Made by a program: the position numbers and the translations under genes
Shown: piece by piece, positions 35,750 through 44,403 of the stretch
Layout of the letters: every line of letters starts with the position of its first letter
How positions within the stretch are numbered: position 1 is the stretch's first letter
The notes under the pieces: model-generated
What the model saw: the letters and a program-made list of their open reading frames with translations, nothing else
The model's database searches: none
Told to the model about the DNA's origin: nothing
Assembly (NCBI GenBank): GCA_016713645.1
Contig: JADJOU010000020.1
Coordinates: 1-64,000 of the forward strand
Source: Bacteroidota bacterium
GTDB taxonomy: Bacteria > Bacteroidota > Bacteroidia > Chitinophagales > JADJOU01
DNA length: 64,000 nt
Reading direction: 5' to 3'

Positions 35750-38314
35750 TTAAATTATATTTTTTGAAATGGTAAAAAAGAAGGTGCTTCCCTCGCCTAA
35801 TTTGGATTCAACCCATATCTTGCCATTGTGTTGTAAGACAATTTTCTTGCATGTAGCTAATCCAATTCCCGTGCCTAAATATTCTGAATCATTGTGCAAG
35901 CGCTGAAAAATAATGAAAATTCGATTGTTGAATTGCTTGTCAATTCCAATGCCATTGTCTTTTACGGAGAATAAATAATCATTTTCATTTTCAATACAAT
36001 TTACGACAATTGAGGGTTGGTCGTTTTTTTTCTGAAATTTTATAGCATTGCTGATTAAATTTTGAAATAAATTCTTCAGTTCAATTTCATTGGCCTTTAT
36101 TATGGGCATTGGGCTAATAGAAATTTTTGCGTGGCTTTCTTGAATGCTTGCTGAGAGCTCATCTATGACCTCTTTGATCAATAGATTGCAATCCAAAGTC
36201 TCTATTCTTATTTTTTTTCCAATTCTTGAAAAGTCGAGCAAATCTTTGATGAGATGTTGCATTTTAGAACTGGCTTTTGAAATAAATTTTAAATAATTGT
36301 TTTCATCTTCTGATCTATTGGTTTCCTGTTTATTTAAGAGTCCAACAAAATTGGAAATGGTTCGAAGGGGCTCTTGCAAATCATGCGATGCGACATAAAC
36401 AAATTGCTCCAATTCTTTATTAACTGCAGCAAGTTCTTGAGATTTCTTCACCAATTCGGCTTCGGTAATTTTTCGCTCTTTTATATCTCTTGATGCCTCC
36501 ATCAATTCTGCATTGATTTGCTTCAATTTTTCGTTGATTTGTTCGTATTCTTTGTTTTTTATTAAAAGATCTTTCTCATTCTTCTCCGCTAATTCCTTGG
36601 CATTGATTAATTCAATTTCCATGAGTTTGCGTTCAGTAATATCTCGAATCGTTCCAACCATCGAGGTTAATTCACCTCTTTCATTGAATTTAAGATGCCC
36701 TACGCCGTATACCCAGCGCTCTGCTCCATCATTCTGTCTTATTATTTTGTATTCTTTATTGAACTGTCCTCTTTTCGCAATGACTTCTTGAGTAAAATAG
36801 GTATTCATCGTATCCTTCCAATCTGGATGGAGAATTGCTACCCAATTTTCTATGTTTTTTTCATAGTTTGATGGGATACCAAAAATTTTATCGAGTATTT
36901 CAGATGAATCCCATTGTCCAGTATTTAAATCTAAAACGTATGTTCCGAGATTGGCTATTAATTGCGTTTCATTTAGGAAATTTTTGCCTTCAATCAAACT
37001 TTTTTCAATTAGTTTATATTGCGTGATGTCGTGAAATGTCGTGACAAATCGATTGTTCTGAATGGGAGAGGAGGAAACGATAAAGTATTTATTGCTGTTT
37101 TCGCGAAATGCTTCAAAATGAGTCGTGCTCTTGACATCTCGTTGCTTCAACAGATATGCTTTGATTTTCTCTGGTTCAACACCATATAATTCACTAGCCT
37201 TGCTTCCAATCACTTTTACTTCTTTATTGTAATCGGCCAATTGATAGAAGGCTTCATTCACTTCAATAATCCGGTAGTCAATCATTTCACCGGCCTCATT
37301 GTATATAATTTCATTTAGTGCAACACCTTCTAACAATGTTTTGAATATTTGGCGCAATCTATCTTCGCTGTCTTTTCTCAAAGCTTCTTCTTTCTTTTTC
37401 TCTCTAATATCTGTGATACTTCCTCGCACTAGAACCCCTTTTTCTGATGGAATTTTGACCAATTGTACTTCACATAAAATTTCCTTGCCCTCGCTATCAA
37501 TATGTACCCATTCAAATTTGGGTTTGCCTCCTTTTAAAGCATAATCAAGATGTTTTTTAGCCGCATCTATGGATTTTTCTCCGTTGGGTTGATGCAATGG
37601 GCAGATTTCATTCAGCCCAATTTCAGTAATCTTTTCAGCACTTAATTTAAGTAATTGAAGTGCGCTAAGACTATAAGAAACAAATTTTTGAGACTCCATA
37701 TCTATTACGACGAGAGCCTCAGGTGAATTTTCTACAAGAACTCTATAGGCTGCTTTTCCTTGTATTAGGGACTCTGACGCTTGTTTTAATTCAATGTTTA
37801 ATTGTCGAATTTTTTCATTTTCACTTAGTATTTCTTCATTTTTTTGCTTGAGAAATTCTGCTTGTTTTCTATGAGTTATATCAGTGATATTCGATACAAA
37901 GTAGGTCTTGGAATTTAATTCAAATGAAGACACCACAACTTGAACAGGAAAAAGTCTTCCTGATTTGTGTTGAAAAACCAATTCAATTCCCTCTTTAGGG
38001 GACAAGTTATCTAAACTCTGATAGAATGATTCACTGATTTTATCCAATTCCATCTTTGGCCAGTGATCATAAGGGGGATATTTATGCAGGACCTCTGATG
38101 CTTCATAGCCAATCAAATTGCAAAAGGTTTGATTGACGTAAATTTTTTTTCCGTCTGCATCACTCACAGAGATTCCGCTTTGAATCGACCGCTCAATCGC
38201 ATTTCTAAATATGACATCTTCATGCAAATCATTTGATGCATGACCTGATTTAAGTCTTTGTAATTCGGACTCTAATTCATTAATTCTATGTTGAAGAGTT
38301 TCCGTATTTGGCAT
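35750..38314 (-). CDS. Soluble multi-PAS sensor histidine kinase
   Basis: 854 residues with no membrane span, so probably cytoplasmic. About four PAS/PAC modules (approximately residues 37-155, 190-305, 320-435 and 445-570, each ending in an ITDI/FHDI/IRDITERK motif) are followed by a coiled-coil linker (570-650), HisKA (FVYVASHDLQEPLRT with the phosphorylated His) and HATPase (NLISNAIKF, VKDNGIGID, LGTGIGLATCKKIV). This bacteriophytochrome-type HisKA often pairs with Rcp1-like regulators, one of which follows 11 bases downstream. The signal is unknown. The gene is intact. Confidence 0.9.
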   Translation of the reverse strand: MPNTETLQHRINELESELQRLKSGHASNDLHEDVIFRNAIERSIQSGISVSDADGKKIYVNQTFCNLIGYEASEVLHKYPPYDHWPKMELDKISESFYQSLDNLSPKEGIELVFQHKSGRLFPVQVVVSSFELNSKTYFVSNITDITHRKQAEFLKQKNEEILSENEKIRQLNIELKQASESLIQGKAAYRVLVENSPEALVVIDMESQKFVSYSLSALQLLKLSAEKITEIGLNEICPLHQPNGEKSIDAAKKHLDYALKGGKPKFEWVHIDSEGKEILCEVQLVKIPSEKGVLVRGSITDIREKKKEEALRKDSEDRLRQIFKTLLEGVALNEIIYNEAGEMIDYRIIEVNEAFYQLADYNKEVKVIGSKASELYGVEPEKIKAYLLKQRDVKSTTHFEAFRENSNKYFIVSSSPIQNNRFVTTFHDITQYKLIEKSLIEGKNFLNETQLIANLGTYVLDLNTGQWDSSEILDKIFGIPSNYEKNIENWVAILHPDWKDTMNTYFTQEVIAKRGQFNKEYKIIRQNDGAERWVYGVGHLKFNERGELTSMVGTIRDITERKLMEIELINAKELAEKNEKDLLIKNKEYEQINEKLKQINAELMEASRDIKERKITEAELVKKSQELAAVNKELEQFVYVASHDLQEPLRTISNFVGLLNKQETNRSEDENNYLKFISKASSKMQHLIKDLLDFSRIGKKIRIETLDCNLLIKEVIDELSASIQESHAKISISPMPIIKANEIELKNLFQNLISNAIKFQKKNDQPSIVVNCIENENDYLFSVKDNGIGIDKQFNNRIFIIFQRLHNDSEYLGTGIGLATCKKIVLQHNGKIWVESKLGEGSTFFFTISKNII

Positions 38315-38460
38315 ATTTAATCTATGTAAAAGTGTGCAATGAAATTCCTCGACTTAAAGTATAAGAGATGCTGTCAATAAAGATATGAATTTCAACGAGA
38401 AAATGCAAGTTTTGGGGCAATATTTTGTGAATATGGAAAAAAGAAGGATTGACAAAAACA

Positions 38461-38495
38461 AAAAACCCGATTGTTTTGAATACAATCGGGTTTTT
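38461..38495 (-). terminator. Rho-independent terminator (bidirectional form)
   Basis: A 14-base inverted repeat, AAAAACCCGATTGT / ACAATCGGGTTTTT, has a 7-base loop. On the minus strand it follows the lipoprotein gene by about 20 bases, with a T-run after the stem. It separates that gene from the sensor kinase. Confidence 0.85.
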
Positions 38496-38514
38496 AAAAT
38501 TATAAATTATTTAA

Positions 38515-39264
38515 TTACTTAAGCGTAATCACCTTTGCAAGAGCCAATTCATTAACGATTGCATAAGTTTTTCCACCGACAGTCTTGGTTTCAAAATTAA
38601 AAGGGCATATAGCAACACTGCCTGATCCTGTTCCCAATGTTTTCAATTCTGTTGAAGTAAAAGTAACTGATTTAGTTGTTCCACCAGCTCTTTTGAGCAA
38701 TAATTTGCCATTAGAACCGCCAGAAATTTGGAAATAAACTGAATCTGCATTAAGTACATTAGAAGTTGTAGAAAGGGTAAAATCAGTCGCCGTATTTATT
38801 TCAGCTGAACTCATATTGACTGATCCTGCCTTAGGCATAATCTTAGCTGTTGTGAAATCAAGCGCAGCAACTCCATTAGCAGAATTACCACTTACTTTCC
38901 ATTTGATAGAACTTCCTAAATTAATTCCTGTAGGATTCGTCATTCCTGGTGTAAAGACATATGTTTTGTTTGTTTGAATTCCAAGCGCTTGATCATTTAA
39001 TGTAACTGTTCCTGCATCTACATATGTGCCAGCAGATAAGTTTCCAAAAACAGCTACACCTGTTCCTAGTTCAACATCATAGGTTGTTCCCAAAGCAGTT
39101 GTAGATGTTAGGGTATTGATTGCAATTAAACCGCCATCAACTGCGCCGAATGAAGGCTGCGGATTTGCTGCAGAAGTATTTGTTGTGGGAGTGGTGGTGG
39201 TAGTTTTAGTGCACGAAACGCCAATAGCGCTTATGATTGCAAAAGCTAAAATTAATTTGTTCAT
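38515..39264 (-). CDS. Putative lipoprotein with Thr-rich linker, unknown function
   Basis: About 249 residues from the ATG at 39264. An in-frame ATG 33 bases upstream would spoil the signal peptide and lies between the promoter and this start. The signal MNKLILAFAIISAIGVSC ends in a lipobox (GVSC); a Thr-rich linker (TTTTTPTTNT) follows. The mature domain is repetitive beta-strand sequence rich in Thr, Ser and Gly, with no catalytic motif. It is monocistronic, with its own promoter and terminator, and is therefore probably well expressed as a surface or periplasmic lipoprotein. Confidence 0.72.
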   Translation of the reverse strand: MNKLILAFAIISAIGVSCTKTTTTTPTTNTSAANPQPSFGAVDGGLIAINTLTSTTALGTTYDVELGTGVAVFGNLSAGTYVDAGTVTLNDQALGIQTNKTYVFTPGMTNPTGINLGSSIKWKVSGNSANGVAALDFTTAKIMPKAGSVNMSSAEINTATDFTLSTTSNVLNADSVYFQISGGSNGKLLLKRAGGTTKSVTFTSTELKTLGTGSGSVAICPFNFETKTVGGKTYAIVNELALAKVITLK

Positions 39265-39294
39265 GTTATTTGATTTTGTAGTTAATAATGGATG

Positions 39295-39324
39295 CAAAAG
39301 TAATGAGTTTTTTCAATACTGCAA
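39295..39324 (-). promoter_or_regulatory. Promoter (minus strand) TTG-N19-TACTTTTG
   Basis: Read on the minus strand, TTG (plus 39322-39324) and a perfect -7 box TACTTTTG (plus 39295-39302) are separated by 19 bases, about 30 bases before the lipoprotein ATG at 39264. Confidence 0.6.
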
Positions 39325-39348
39325 AAAGTAAGATATCGTTCAAATTTT

Positions 39349-40401
39349 TTATCTCAAAGATGCATTGATATCTTCTAAAGCAATTGAGCCTGGGCATAAA
39401 TCTCTTTCTGTCAGGATGTTGAGCGGTGTGTCGCTTGTTTGAATGACATGATGTAAATCTTGGCTATCGCCATCTACGAAGAGCATACCGGTTAGAATTT
39501 CTCCGCGCTCCTTGGCACTTTGCATGGCATTGATTGCGGAATGTCTATTCGTGGGGTCCCAGTTTTCTTCTAATTTGCTCAATACCATAGATGAACCATC
39601 GTGCATTTTTACAGTAGCAGTACTTCCTTCCTCATATTTAGTTGTGATCTCTGCCATTTCTGGCACAAAATCAATCGTAGAAGTGGCTTCTATATGTTGA
39701 CGAACATAATCATATGATTTTGTCGATCCAACATTGTTATTAAAAGTAACACATGGAGAAATCACATTGATAAAGGCAAAACCTGGATGGTTCATGGCTG
39801 CTTTTATCAATGGAATCATTTGGGACTTATCTCCTGAAAAGCTTTGGGCAACAAACCCAGCACCCAATTCAATCGCTAAACTCGCCAAATCTATTGATTC
39901 AAACAAATTCGTTTTCCCTGATTTATTTTTTGAACCCATATCGGCTGTAGCTGAATCTTGACCTTTAGTAAGACCATAACAGCCATTATTCATCACGATA
40001 TAGACCATGTTTAAATTTCTTCGGACGACATGAACAAATTGCCCCATGCCTATGGAGGCGCTATCGCCATCTCCTGAAACACCTAAATAGATTAAGTCTC
40101 TATTGGCCAAATTTGCCCCTGTTGCAACCGATGGCATCCTGCCATGCACCGAATTGAACCCATGTGAATTGCTCAGAAAGTACGCAGGTGTTTTTGAGGA
40201 ACAACCAATTCCTGAGAGTTTAGCCAAGCGATGTGGTTCTATATTTAAATCAAAACAAGATTGGACGATCGCGGCACTGATAGAATCATGACCACAGCCT
40301 GCACATAGCGTGGAGAGCGCACCTTCATAATAATCGACAGAATAACCCAATTTGTTTTTCGGCAATTCTGGATGTCTAAATTTTGGACGTACATATGTCA
40401 T
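39349..40401 (-). CDS. korB: 2-oxoacid:ferredoxin oxidoreductase, beta subunit
   Basis: 350 residues. The thiamine-diphosphate-binding subunit shows CAGCGHDSISAAI near residue 34 (Fe-S/TPP region), SGIGCSSKTPAYF, and the TPP motif GVSGDGDSASIGMGQ running to NNGCYGLTKGQ near residue 140. KorB couples to KorA to oxidise 2-oxoglutarate or a related 2-oxoacid to acyl-CoA with ferredoxin reduction. It lies 20 bases downstream of korA in a three-gene operon. The gene is intact. Confidence 0.92.
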   Translation of the reverse strand: MTYVRPKFRHPELPKNKLGYSVDYYEGALSTLCAGCGHDSISAAIVQSCFDLNIEPHRLAKLSGIGCSSKTPAYFLSNSHGFNSVHGRMPSVATGANLANRDLIYLGVSGDGDSASIGMGQFVHVVRRNLNMVYIVMNNGCYGLTKGQDSATADMGSKNKSGKTNLFESIDLASLAIELGAGFVAQSFSGDKSQMIPLIKAAMNHPGFAFINVISPCVTFNNNVGSTKSYDYVRQHIEATSTIDFVPEMAEITTKYEEGSTATVKMHDGSSMVLSKLEENWDPTNRHSAINAMQSAKERGEILTGMLFVDGDSQDLHHVIQTSDTPLNILTERDLCPGSIALEDINASLR

Positions 40402-40421
40402 ATTTCAACGCGTTTATTTGA

Positions 40422-42236
40422 TTATTTAGTATTCGTAAGGTGTTGTTTGATTTCCTTGAAAATCTGATTCGCCGTAATCGGCATGCCATCATAATTTAAG
40501 ATAGGGATGAGTTTTTGCGGACTTGCTTGTAATTCTATCATCAAAAGACTGCGCATTTGTGCATCTCGATTTTGTTCGATGACAAATATCGTCTCATGAG
40601 AATCTATAAATGCATTGACATCTTGATTAAAAGGAAAAGCTCTGATACGCATTGCGTCCACGAAAACATTTTCTTCTTTTAACATATCCATCGCTTCTTC
40701 TGATGAATAGGTCGAAGTGCCAAAAAACAAAATACCGCAGGCATTGCCTTTATTGGTTGGATAGCTGAATGGTTTTGGAACAAGACTCTTTGATGTTTCC
40801 CATTTCACCATCAATCTATCCATGTTTTTTTGATAGGCCCCGCTATCTTCTGTATATGCAGCATACTCATCTCTAGATGTGCCTCGCGTAAAGAATGATC
40901 CTTTGGTGGGGTGTGTTCCGGGAATTGTTCTATAGGGAATTCCGTCGCCATCTACATCTAAGTATCTTCCAAATCTTTTAATCTTATCCAATTCCTCAGC
41001 GTTCAATACTTTTCCTCTTTTGTATTTGCGATTATCGTCCCATACAAATGGCTCTGAGAGATGGTCATTCATTCCCAAATCTAAATCAGTGAGCATTATA
41101 ACAGGGGTCTGAATTTGTTCCGCCAAGTCAAATGCGTCAGCGGTCATTTCAAAGCATTCTCTCGGTGTGGAAGGAAATAAGAGGATATGTTTTGTGTCGC
41201 CATGAGATGCATAGGCAGCTTCTAATACATCTGATTGCTGTGTTCTTGTTGGCATGCCTGTTGAAGGCCCCGATCTTTGCACATCAATCAATACAGTGGG
41301 TACCTAAGCGAAATAGGCCAATCCCAAAAATTCATTCATGAGTGAAAGTCCTGGTCCGCTCGTCGCAGTAAAGGACCTAGAGCCATTCCAATTCGCTCCG
41401 ATAACCATACCGATCGCAGCCAATTCATCCTCTGCTTGAACAATGGCTACATTTCTCTTCTTCGTTACTGGATCTGTTCTAAATTCATCTGAATAGTCCA
41501 TAAAAGCTTCCACCACTGATGTCGAAGGCGTGATGGGATACCACGCAGCAACAGTCGCCCCGCCATATACAGCACCTAATCCGCATGCAGTATTGCCATC
41601 AATCATTATTCGATCGCCGATCAAATTCCTTCGCTCTACTTTGATATCGAGTGGATATGAAAATGCTGATGAACATAATCTACGCCAATTTGAAGTGCTT
41701 TAACATTGAGAGGGATTAGTTTTTCCTTACCCTTGAATTGGTCAGATAATAAATCTTCCAATACATTGAATTCAATGTTTAGCAATGCTGAAAGAGCCCC
41801 AACATAGATGATGTTTTTTAAACAATTGTCGCTGTCTTGGATCTGTATAAGTGGCATTGCATATTTCGGTAATCGGAATACCGATGTACTGAATATCCTT
41901 GCGCAATTGTTCGTCGTGAATTTTCTTTGAACAGTCGTAAAAGAAATAGCCACCTTCTCTTACACTTGCCATATCCTTAATAAAACTCTGTGGGTTCATT
42001 GCCACAACAAGGTCGATATGTTCTCTTCTTCCGAGATATCCTTTTTCGCTTACCCTTACTTCATACCATGTGGGCAAACCCTGAATATTGGAGGGGAATA
42101 TATTTTTAGGGGTCACACAAACACCCATCCTGAAAATAGATTTGGTAAATAGAAAATTGGCACTGGCTGAACCAGTTCCATTCACATTTGCAAACCTGAC
42201 GACGAAGTCGTTTACTTTGCTTTCTTTTAATGACAT
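40422..42236 (-). CDS. korA: 2-oxoacid:acceptor oxidoreductase, fused gamma-alpha subunit; two frameshifts and an in-frame TAG
   Basis: One gene, about 604 residues, in fragments 42236-41772, 41953-41636, 41624-41304 and 41291-40422. The N-terminal gamma domain (FANVNGTGSASANFLF, FPSNIQGLPTWYEVRVSEKGYLGRRE) is fused to an alpha domain (DGNTACGLGAVYGGATVAAWYPITPS, SGPGLSLMNEF, DVQRSGPSTGMPTRTQQSD). The breaks are an extra A in a six-base run near 41815-41820 (restores QLFKNIIYVGAL) and a missing A near 41637 (restores SKVERRNLIGDR). At 41304-41306 the frame is unbroken but TAG stands where GAG (Glu, in FAEVPTVLIDV) is expected. KorA binds the 2-oxoacid and pairs with KorB. Its start overlaps the GltD-like stop by 10 bases. 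Confidence 0.88.
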
Positions 42237-44010
42237 GCTTTTCCTGCTTTAGTTACGTTATAGAAAAATTTATCCATATCCCAAGCTGATGTGGGACATC
42301 TCTCTGCACACAATCCACAGTGAAGACAAACATCTTCATCTTTGACCATGACGCGCTTAGTGGGTAGTATATCTGATACATACAAATCTTGCGAGAGATT
42401 GTTAGCTGGCGCTTTTAATCGCTTTCTGAGATCATCTTCCTCGCCATTCACCGTAAATGTTATGCATGAAGTGGGACAAATATCCATACAAGCATCGCAT
42501 TCTATACACTTATTCTCAGTAAATGAAGTTTGAATATCGCAATTTAAGCAGCGCTGAGCCTCTTTAAATCCGTGCAATGGGTCAAATCCCAATTCGACCT
42601 CTTGTTTGCGATTGGAAAGCGTCAATTTTTTATCTGATTGAGGAACGACATATCGATCGTCCAATACAACTTCACTATCATAAATCCATTCGTGAATACC
42701 CATTTTTTGACTGACTAAATTCACCATAGGTGCAAGTCTTTCATTGATATCCTTATTATTACACGCTAAATCGATAGAAACAGCAGCTTGATGGCCGTGA
42801 GCGACAGCAGTAATGACATTTTTTGGACCAAATGCGGCATCGCCACCAAAAAAAACTTTTGGATGAGAGGAGGCATAAGTCACCTCATCTACTACAGGCA
42901 TATTCCATTTATTGAATTCAATCCCTAAATCGCGTTCAATCCAGGGGAAGCTGTTTTCTTGACCAATTGCAACCAAAACATCGTCGGCTTCAATGAATAC
43001 ATCTTCGCCTCCAACTGGGATTAATTGTCTTTTCCCTTTATCATCAAAGGAAACACTTACTTTTCAAATGTCATCCCCTTTAGTTTCCCGTTTTCTGCAA
43101 CAAAAGATTTAGGTACATGACAATCGATGATGGGAATATCCTCGTGAATGGCATCTTCTTTTTCCCAAGGAGAAGCCTTCATATCTGAAAATGGACTTCG
43201 CACAACGACTTTAACCTCTTCACCGCCCAATCTTCTAGCTGTTCTACAGCAATCCATAGCGGTATTTCCTCCGCCCAGAACAATCACTTTTTTACCTATT
43301 TTCTCTGTATGTTCAAAGGCGACACTAGCAAGCCAATTGATTCCAATATGGATATTTGCGGCACCTTCATTTCTTCCCGGTAAATCAGGCAAATCCCGCC
43401 CTGTGGGAGCTCCTGTTCCTACAAATATTGCATCATAATTTTTTGATAACACCTCTTTCATGCTGTTCACGCGCGTATTGAAATGGGTGTGAATGCCAAG
43501 GTCTAGTATATAGTTTACCTCTTCGTTGAGCACAGCTTCTGGCAATCGGAAAGAAGGTATTTGGCTGCGCATAAATCCACCGCCCAATTTTTGCTCATCA
43601 TACAAATCAATCTCATATCCCAAAGGAGCAAGATCTCTTGCAACGGTCAAAGATGCAGGACCGCCGCCAATCAAAGCGACTCGTTTGCCATTAGATGGGA
43701 ATGGGCCTTGAGGCATATGCGCTTTTACATCGCCTTTATTATCAGCAGCTACGCGCTTAAGTCGGCATATTGCTACTGGTTCCTCGTCAACTCGACCTCT
43801 TCTGCATGCAGGTTCACATGGACGATCACAAGTCCTTCCCAATACACCTGGAAATACATTGGAATCCCAATTGATCATATATGCTTCTGTATATTTCCCT
43901 GCCGCGACTAGGCGAATATACTCTGGCACAGGGGTATGCGCCGGACAAGCATATTGGCAATCGACCACTTTGTGGAAGTACTCGGGGTTTTTAATGTCTG
44001 TAGGTTTCAA
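42227..44010 (-). CDS. GltD-like FAD/NAD(P) oxidoreductase with C-terminal 4Fe-4S ferredoxin domain, frameshifted
   Basis: One gene in two fragments, 44010-43057 and about 43070-42227, about 594 residues. The N-terminal Fe-S region (CQYACPAHTPVPEYI, CDRPCEPACRRGR) and two Rossmann folds (ALIGGGPASLTVARDL for FAD, VIVLGGGNTAMDCCRTARRLG for NAD(P)H) match the glutamate synthase small subunit family. The C-terminus adds two 4Fe-4S clusters: CIECDACMDICPTSC and CLHCGLCAERCPTSAW. The break is a missing A near 43063 (restores TFEKVSVSFDDKG). There is no glutamate synthase large subunit; instead korA follows with a 10-base overlap. It probably moves electrons between the KorAB ferredoxin site and NAD(P)H (inference). 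Confidence 0.85.
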
Positions 44011-44331
44011 TATGTAATGATTTTTAGAACAATATATGAATGTACAAATTGTATTCTTAATTCAAAAATAATATTTTTTTTAAAATGCACACTTTCAAAA
44101 TAAATTGTATGTTTTGTAGCGTGAATTTATCTCTACAATATAATTAACACACTCAAATCTAATGATATACAAAATTTCACGTCTTTGTTAAAGCGCATGC
44201 GGGAAATTACAATGCTCATTTTGAATTGGATATCCATAGCATGAACTAAGTTTGGTTAGATAGAGAGGTAGAATTAGAGCGGAAGTTAGAAAATGTATAA
44301 TTTGATTAGATTGATTTTCTTGTAAATAAAA
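44011..44331. other. Intergenic region without genes
   Basis: No open frame of interest, tRNA or hairpin terminator is visible. It separates the divergent Kor operon and metallophosphatase gene; the rest of the gap, to 44403, holds the downstream promoter and leader. A minus-strand -7 box TATTTTTG (plus CAAAAATA, 44063-44070) lies 53 bases before the GltD-like start and is the likely operon promoter; a TTG sits 25 bases further up, slightly too far. The length of the region leaves room for regulator binding. Confidence 0.45.
44063..44070 (-). promoter_or_regulatory. -7 box TATTTTTG (minus strand) for the GltD-like/Kor operon
   Basis: The plus-strand CAAAAATA is a perfect TAnnTTTG match on the minus strand, 53 bases upstream of the GltD-like start. 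The nearest upstream TTG (plus CAA at 44096) is 25 bases away. Confidence 0.4.
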
Positions 44332-44361
44332 TTGTGCAATCTCTTGAAAAAACTATTTTTA
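44332..44361 (+). promoter_or_regulatory. Promoter TTG-N19-TATTTTTA for the metallophosphatase gene
   Basis: TTG at 44332-44334 and TATTTTTA at 44354-44361 (seven of eight -7 positions) have the ideal 19-base spacer, about 42 bases before the ATG at 44404. Confidence 0.5.
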
Positions 44362-44403
44362 CCTAGAATCCAAATCCTTATTTAATCGAAAATTAATTAT
44401 CAA

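Noticed and set aside
42227..44010. Glutamate synthase small subunit (gltD) proper
   Set aside because: It has extra C-terminal 4Fe-4S clusters, no gltB is adjacent, and the gene overlaps korA.
44011..44403. The longest gene-free gap considered as a site for an ncRNA, riboswitch or tRNA
   Set aside because: No cloverleaf, conserved riboswitch core or stable hairpin is visible; it looks like an ordinary divergent promoter region.
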